A DNA stretch of 64,000 bases. Origin: Calliopsis andreniformis (Eukaryota; Arthropoda; Insecta; Hymenoptera; Andrenidae). The stretch lies in the NCBI RefSeq assembly GCF_051401765.1, contig NC_135064.1, positions 23,720,001-23,784,000 of the forward strand, given 5' to 3'. How positions within the stretch are numbered: position 1 is the stretch's first letter; each line of letters starts with the position of its first letter. The translations under genes were made by a program, and so were the position numbers. This document shows, piece after piece, positions 58,201 through 64,000 of this stretch. Under the pieces are notes generated by a model. That model saw only the letters and a list, made by a program, of their open reading frames with translations, had not been told where the DNA came from and did not search any database.

Positions 58201-59930
58201 TAATTTTGATTTAAATATACAGATTTAGTGATCCTTCCTAAATTCATGTGAGTCACATTACATGTGTGTTACATTATGATGACTTCATATATTGACAAAT
58301 GTTTAAATCGATAGTTAATAAAAATATATAAAATTTTATTTAATTTTCTTACTTCAAACAAACAGAGGAACAAGAAGATGACCCTTAGTCAATTTATCAG
58401 ACTACGAATGTTGCTAAACTTGTAAATATTAGACCTTATCAAAGAATTAAATTAATTGAACCCCGTTTCTTCCCTGACGACCTAAACCATAAAAAATCAA
58501 TTTCCTCAATAAAGTTGAGTTATAAAACTCCCTATTCCCCCCTCGTTCTTCCATTCCTTTCCGCCACGGAAAAGCTGTTTCAAACAAGAATCGGGAAGGT
58601 GTCCTGCTCAGATCGTTCCCAAAGGCTGTATCGATTTCCATCGCACGGATATTCTCAGCGGCCCCAAGGACGCGGGGCTAATCTCCCGCTCGCTTGCTCC
58701 TGGTGCAGCTGCAGCGGCGCCTCCGCGATGAAGTTTCAATTGCGTTACGGTCCCATCAAACCTCGCCAGATGGAGGCGAACGGATGAAAAACGAGCAAGA
58801 ACCGAGATAATAGGACGGAAGGAAACGCTCGGTGCCGCGTTGCCAGGGCTGCTATATCGACGTGAATCTCTCGAGTTTCGCGGAACCGACGCTTTGTTTC
58901 CTGGGGGAGACGAGGACGAAGAGAGGAGGCAAGCGATAAGAGCCTGTCGTCGCGGGTCTTCGGTGGATTTTACGTGTCGTTGGGCATCTTTCGAGCCACC
59001 TGAACGCCTACGATTATTGGCTCGGAACTGAGCAACACCGAGGAGAAAAACGATATGAAGGCAGTGGAAAATGAACTGTTGAGCGAATGGGAGCGAATCT
59101 GAAATAACGATACAAGTGGAAAGCTAGCAGCGTTGATTGAAGGCTTCATTACTGGAACCTATCTACTTAATTGGATTACACGCTGGAGCATTTTTATTTT
59201 AGGAGTTCTGTTCAATTTGGTGACGCGGTGTAAAAGATGCTTCAATTCTAGATTATAGATGAGAGAATTTTTAGCTTCAACCTAAGATTTATTTTTTTGA
59301 GAATTATTAGCAGTCGAAATTATTTCAAATAGATATTTACATAGAAAACTCCTCCAAAAATTCCATCATTTAGAAGACCATTCCCCTTGAACAGTCATTT
59401 CCAAACCACAAAATCTTTCACAATTAAATATGTACCATTTCTTTCGAACTCTATCAAAGCTACGATACTCTTTCATAAATAGAATATAGGTATAACCATC
59501 GAGGAATGCCTCGAGCTGAAATTCTTATTGCAAACACTAGGAAGAAAGCGATGTCTGGCGAATGGGAAAGATTCTTTCGAGAAATCCGACTTGCGAGCCG
59601 GGGTCACTGGAGAAGAAAAAAGCCGCGGCCCCTTTTCCCCGAGGAGAAGCTTTGCAACTGCATTCTTCGACCACGGCACTTGCACCTTTTTTATGGCGCT
59701 TTTACGCGCCGACTACGGGGAATTTATAGTCCTGAAGACTATGCAAGTGATACAATGCAACGCGCGTAAATAGTGCGCGCAGACGTCGCGATCCACGGGC
59801 AATTTAACGTGGCCCGTGTTCTACTCCCTCAAGCGCTTGTTAAATTTATCGAAACTGCGCCCCAGTGTCACCTGCTGCACAGCGGTGGCCTCCGATTGAG
59901 AAATTAGGGAAGAAGCGAAGCTATTCGAGA
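55300..59930. other. Long alternating stretch without supported genes
   Basis: AT-rich to 56400, CpG-rich 56560-56720, mixed to 57340, CpG-rich 57500-57860, AT-rich 58080-58480, CpG-rich 58560-59000 and 59600-59870. Frames at plus 57003-57287 (94 codons, no ATG until the middle), plus 57637-57987 and minus 57461-57760 show no motif. A short direct repeat of CACATTACATGTG/GTTACATTATGATG lies near 58257. Confidence 0.3.
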
Positions 59931-60245
59931 GAAATATTGCTGAGGATTCTTTTTTAAACTAGTAGCTACTGTTTATGATTAATAATAGCGCAGAGGCTTC
60001 GCCATTTCAATGATCTTTCAATTTCTCTGGCAAAATTGTTATCAATTGTCTTATGAGTTTTGAAAGATTCTAGTCTCTAGGTTTATATTTTAGCGAAATA
60101 TTGCAGAGGATTCTTTTTTAAGCTGTTTGCTACTGCCTATAAATAATGCAACATAGAGGCTTTGCCAATTCGACAATCTTCGTATTTCTTTAGCAGAAAT
60201 TCAGACATTTCCTTACGAATTTTAATAATTGTAGATTTTGCAGAA
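59931..60245. repeat. Diverged tandem duplication, 164-bp unit
   Basis: GAAATATTGCTGAGGATTCT at 59931 recurs as GAAATATTGCAGAGGATTCT at 60095, and similarity continues through TTTTTTAA, GCTACTG, AGAGGCTT-GCCA and a TTTCTCTGGCAAAA/TTTCTTTAGCAGAA stretch. Two head-to-tail copies with moderate divergence. Function unknown; it could be a local duplication or the start of a satellite. Confidence 0.7.
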
Positions 60246-62490
60246 AAGTTTTAGAATGTTTTAGGTCTATAAAGAGTCGCGTTCACTGGAATAATTGAGA
60301 AAAATTATCTCACGGTTTCATACCTCCCCTTGGTGGATCCCATAAAAACTAGAATCCACGTCAAACATTTTTCCCACCTGATTTCAACGCGCTGACACGA
60401 AACAAGGAAAACGCATCAAACTGCAAACGGTTGAATAGAAATTGATGTCTGGCATCTGAGCGAAATAAAAATCACAATGCTGAAGGAAAGATCAAACGCG
60501 TGTCCTATTTGGAAGGCCCAGGAAACTCTTTTTTCAGCAGTAAATATTTCAAGCTCACGAATATTTCGCAATGATACACTGTCTTCCCTGTCACGAAGTG
60601 GAAATGTTAATTTTGTAGCCATTGTGAACATTCTAAGTAGATGACCATTTAGGAAAAGTTCATTCATCGTTCAAATTTTCCTCTGCTTTTTGCATTTCAG
60701 CAAAATTAAGTAAATTTGTATACACGAGAACAATCACGAGGAACGAACACGTGAACCGCTGTACAAATTTCGCTCTCGCAGCCTGGAGAAATCTCTGATT
60801 TCTCCCAGTCTCATCGAAATTCGTTCCCAGTGAAAACGTGGCTTGTTGTTCGCCCGAAAAAGCAATTCTCCCGACACGTTCCACGCGAATCCGTTCACGG
60901 TTGCTATTATTGCGAATGACTCGGGCTCTGATGTTTGAATTAACGAGCAGGCTTCCTTCGAAAAGGAAACAAAAATATTATTCCTCAGTGCGCAATCGAT
61001 CATTTTGATGGTCCAGTTTCGCAAGCCACTACGCAATCGATTCAGAAAATATTAATATGCAAGCGTAACGAGGAAAACGAAGAGTTTCTGTTTATTCGAG
61101 TTTCTGGGTCTCGTTTTTTAAGGATATCATAACACTGACCACAAAACCACGCGCAAGTTTGCTTTCTATAGGTACATATGTAGAGGATAGAATAGTGAAT
61201 TGTATCACATGTTAAACAGTGGTGAAAATTAGTTTTTTTTTTAGAGAGATAATATTATACGTGGCATTTTTTGGTGGAAGAGAGCAGATTTTTAAGTTCG
61301 AAATTGTGGAAGAGGAACGGTTCAAAAGCTACGTGAAACCGAATAAAATGTGGGTCCAGATGAGGGGAGCGAGCGCTTCGCGGTCCCTACAAAAGAGGGG
61401 CCCTTATTTCTCTGTGAATCTCAGATGCACGTGAGAGGAGCAGGTGGACGCAACACCCTACCTAAAGTATCGTTTTGGGCGTTCAGGTAGCACGAACCTG
61501 GCCAGCCAGTTTACCATGTGCAGCCGTCTTCGATACGATTTTAAAACTCTATTGGATTCTTTATTCAAAAATACAGAATGATCCAAGCATTTTATCAGAA
61601 AACGAGAAACTGAGGAATGGACGAATACTACAAATCAATATCTATAATATATCTATTTATTAAACTGAGCAATATGAATATACGTACTTCTAAAAATTTT
61701 CATAGAGTCTAAATAATTCACTCAGGAAACACCCTTCAGAGGTCTATTTCTCTTCATATTGCACCACTAGATGGCTTTGGAATTCTTTATTAAACAACTG
61801 AGTATTCACCATCCACCTACCGACTATAAAATCATGTTCATCCGTCTCTACTTTCTTTTACCCTGCCCACACATCACTCTTTCCCTTCCCCAATCCCTCT
61901 CCACCTAAAAAGTCCCTTCATCTTCGCCACATCTGCTCCAGATTCTACCTCCTTGGGACTCCTGCGCTACTTCACCACGTATACGAGTTCAAAACCATTC
62001 CACGTTTTCCTCCCATTCCCCTTTTTTCTCAGCACCTTCCTCCTCGTGACGTCTGTTTTTCCCTCGTCATCATTTCCAACCTCGTTTCTCCTACTTTCCT
62101 CTTTCGCCTGGAGCGTCTTCGTGATCGTGCCCTCCCCTTAGACGAGCGCTTATCAGCCCGATTAGATAATGCGATCCGTCGACGATTGTACATGTACAAA
62201 GTGTGAAATTTAATGACACCGCTCGGTAGTGCGCGAACCGGAAATGTAATTACGCGTGTCGGCGTCATTACAACGCGTGTGCGCACGCGTTTCTTCGTAA
62301 CACGTTAAATCGACGGGCTGCCGAGCGCCGAATGCGTGCAATTTACGCCCGTCGAGATATAAATTGCTCTAGGTGAAAGCAAGCGCTGAGAATGTCAGAA
62401 GTCGGGCGTTTTGAAAAATCCTGGCTATGAGTGGGAGGTCTTGTGACTGTTTTCGAAGAGTCGATGTGTTCTTGAATCTGGACTCTAAAT
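60246..62490. other. Mixed spacer with a pyrimidine-rich patch
   Basis: AT-rich to 61700 with modest CpG at 60750-60900. From about 61840 to 62130 the plus strand is pyrimidine-rich, then CpG-rich to 62360. No supported gene, RNA or promoter. Confidence 0.3.
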
Positions 62491-62492
62491 GA

Positions 62493-62541
62493 GTCCTATA
62501 TTCTAAAGTCCTATACTGCAAAGAAGTCCTATACTCTACAG
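62493..62541. repeat. Three tandem copies of a 16-17-bp unit
   Basis: GTCCTATATTCTAAA at 62493, GTCCTATACTGCAAAGAA at 62509 and GTCCTATACTCTACAG at 62526. A small local expansion with no evident role. Confidence 0.6.
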
Positions 62542-62549
62542 CAGAAGAA

Positions 62550-64000
62550 TTTTATCGAAACATCCGACAGCAATTTTAATTGTAAATAAATTCCCTAAAA
62601 TGTTAATGTTTATAATTATATGAATAAAACCTATCACTCACAGTCTAGAGGTGTCGCAGTCAAAGCGTAAAAGAAGACCTTACAAACATCAGAACGTTCC
62701 GTTTATTTTCGTTAGCTCCCTCCATCCACTCAGTCCTTCTGAAATTCTTTGTGCGCAACATAGATCAATCGCTTCCACAGATCAAGCAATAATTGTCTCG
62801 TTTCACAAGTTTACGACAGAAATTCTTGTCCATCGAATGATAGGAGGAGAATTTTAATTGGATTTTACCACTGATTAGCAACCTCTTTTCTTTTGGTTTG
62901 CGAGGTCGATTTCCATCGGCAGCCGTTCGTAACCGCAAACGAGATCGACCAAACGATTTTCCTCGACGTTAATCGTCCGTGCAGATCGACGCTGATTACC
63001 CGTAAGTTCGACTGCGTATGATCGCATACATCGTAAGAATTATCGACAGAATCGATCGATCGATCGAAAATAGGCGGAGCGTTAAAAATGAAGGAGGAAA
63101 ATCGCATACGTTAAACCATCGCTTTCGACGCACAAGATTCACGTTATCCGCCCAAAATTTATGTGCAAACGAAATGAAATAACGCATGTGGAATCGAGGT
63201 TGCGATGTTGCGCAATTAAACGATATTAATATATGGAAATTCGACGGGTCACTCTTTGTAATACTGATTTATGTCGCCTTGGGCTACTAAAAGTACGAAT
63301 AAACAAACTTCAGATAACGAGGATATTATAATAATAAAAAAATAGACATACGTTTTTTTATCCATTAAATTTCGTCTGTTCATCCTACTTTCACATTAAA
63401 AAATGAAGTCTATGCAGAATTGTGAGGAGCTTGTCTGAAGAAGACTCTCGCTTTTATCGTTAAAATTACAGACAGGAGGAGCCTCAGAATGCGATGGAAA
63501 GGGGCCAAATTAAAAATGGATGAAAAGCGATAGACCACTGAAAGCCCCCAAAGCTACACGATCGGGAAAACGAAGGAAAGAGGGGACGACGGGAAGCACG
63601 TGAAAACGCAGCAGACAAATTAGAGAACGTCGCCACGACGAACCCTACGAGACATCTGTTTCCTTGACTACCGACTGACCACCCCCTGCCTCGATTCTAC
63701 CCACCTCGAATCCAGCCAGCGCAAGCCGCGTTTTCCGGAACGGAGAAACTTAATATAAACAGCGACGAGAAAGGCCGATTTCTATTTCGAGCGACGCGTC
63801 GAGGCGTTCCGCGAATCGAATACAGTCGTGAGATGATCGACGACGATAAGATGACAAAAGAAAGAAGACTGGTCTTTTCGAAGCTGACCATCGAAACGAC
63901 GCGACGTCCGTCGACAAAACGTCGCGCTGCGAAGCTTTCCTCGCGTCTTCGCGACGAAACGTTCGCAGCAGTCGTCGAAACCAACGCTTTCTAAATGTTC
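62550..64000. other. Terminal stretch: AT/CpG mosaic, (ATCG)4
   Basis: AT-rich to about 62880 and at 63180-63460. CpG-rich at 62900-63130 and 63560-63980. (ATCG)4 lies at 63051-63067. A 95-codon minus frame (63697-63984) in the last CpG block is Arg/Ser-rich with no motif. Confidence 0.35.

Noticed and set aside
1..64000. CRISPR array, prophage, operon or plasmid system
   Set aside because: No direct repeats with unique spacers, no dense same-strand gene runs and no ribosome-binding sites; the sequence texture is animal nuclear DNA.

Overview
This window reads as nuclear DNA from an insect, most probably a hymenopteran such as a bee, ant or wasp. The lineage is an inference from texture. Long AT-rich stretches alternate about every 2-3 kb with CpG-dense blocks in which CpG is not depleted. 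Candidate splice sites fit the usual animal consensus, short inverted-repeat DNA transposons are common, and there are no operon-like gene arrays. I found no bacterial or plasmid features, no rRNA, no convincing tRNA and no CRISPR array.

There is no recognisable complete protein-coding gene. The longest open frames (about 160-195 codons) all lie in GC-rich or purine/pyrimidine-skewed blocks, where stop codons are rare by composition, and none shows a family motif I recognise. The window is best read as intergenic and/or intronic sequence. I list several possible short exons that have paired splice sites around an open frame: minus strand 24415-24462 (48 nt); plus strand 16979-17090 (112 nt), 19602-19674 (73 nt) and 50761-50853 (93 nt). 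They do not chain into one gene, lie on both strands and are hypotheses only. If any is real, it would be a small exon flanked by very large introns.

The best-supported features are repeats. (1) A dispersed AT-rich minisatellite family is built on the octamer TTTGAAWA, with arrays near 10.0, 17.3, 40.2, 41.4, 44.1, 52.1 and (weakly) 53.6 kb. The 52.1 kb array is an exact 24-nt register that leaves both strands open. (2) Short non-autonomous inverted-repeat elements lie at 15047-15200 (piggyBac-like, TTAA-flanked), 20125-20264, 25166-25646, 31278-31518, 38824-38965, 52341-52447 and 54744-55045. (3) A compact 72-nt hairpin at 12724-12795 could be a microRNA precursor or a very small transposon. 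(4) There are tandem duplications at 5258-5299, 59931-60245 and 62493-62541.

Possible regulatory signals sit in or near the CpG-rich blocks: a perfect NRF-1/Ewg palindrome at 33365, two exact DRE (TATCGATA) octamers at 10735 and 51157, a (GA)12 GAGA-factor-type tract at 18244, a PHO/YY1-like motif overlapping a strong Kozak ATG at 14431, and several purine-skewed tracts. Because there are no recognised genes, I cannot describe genes working together. The most useful follow-ups are RNA evidence for the hairpin and short exons, and alignment to related insect genomes.
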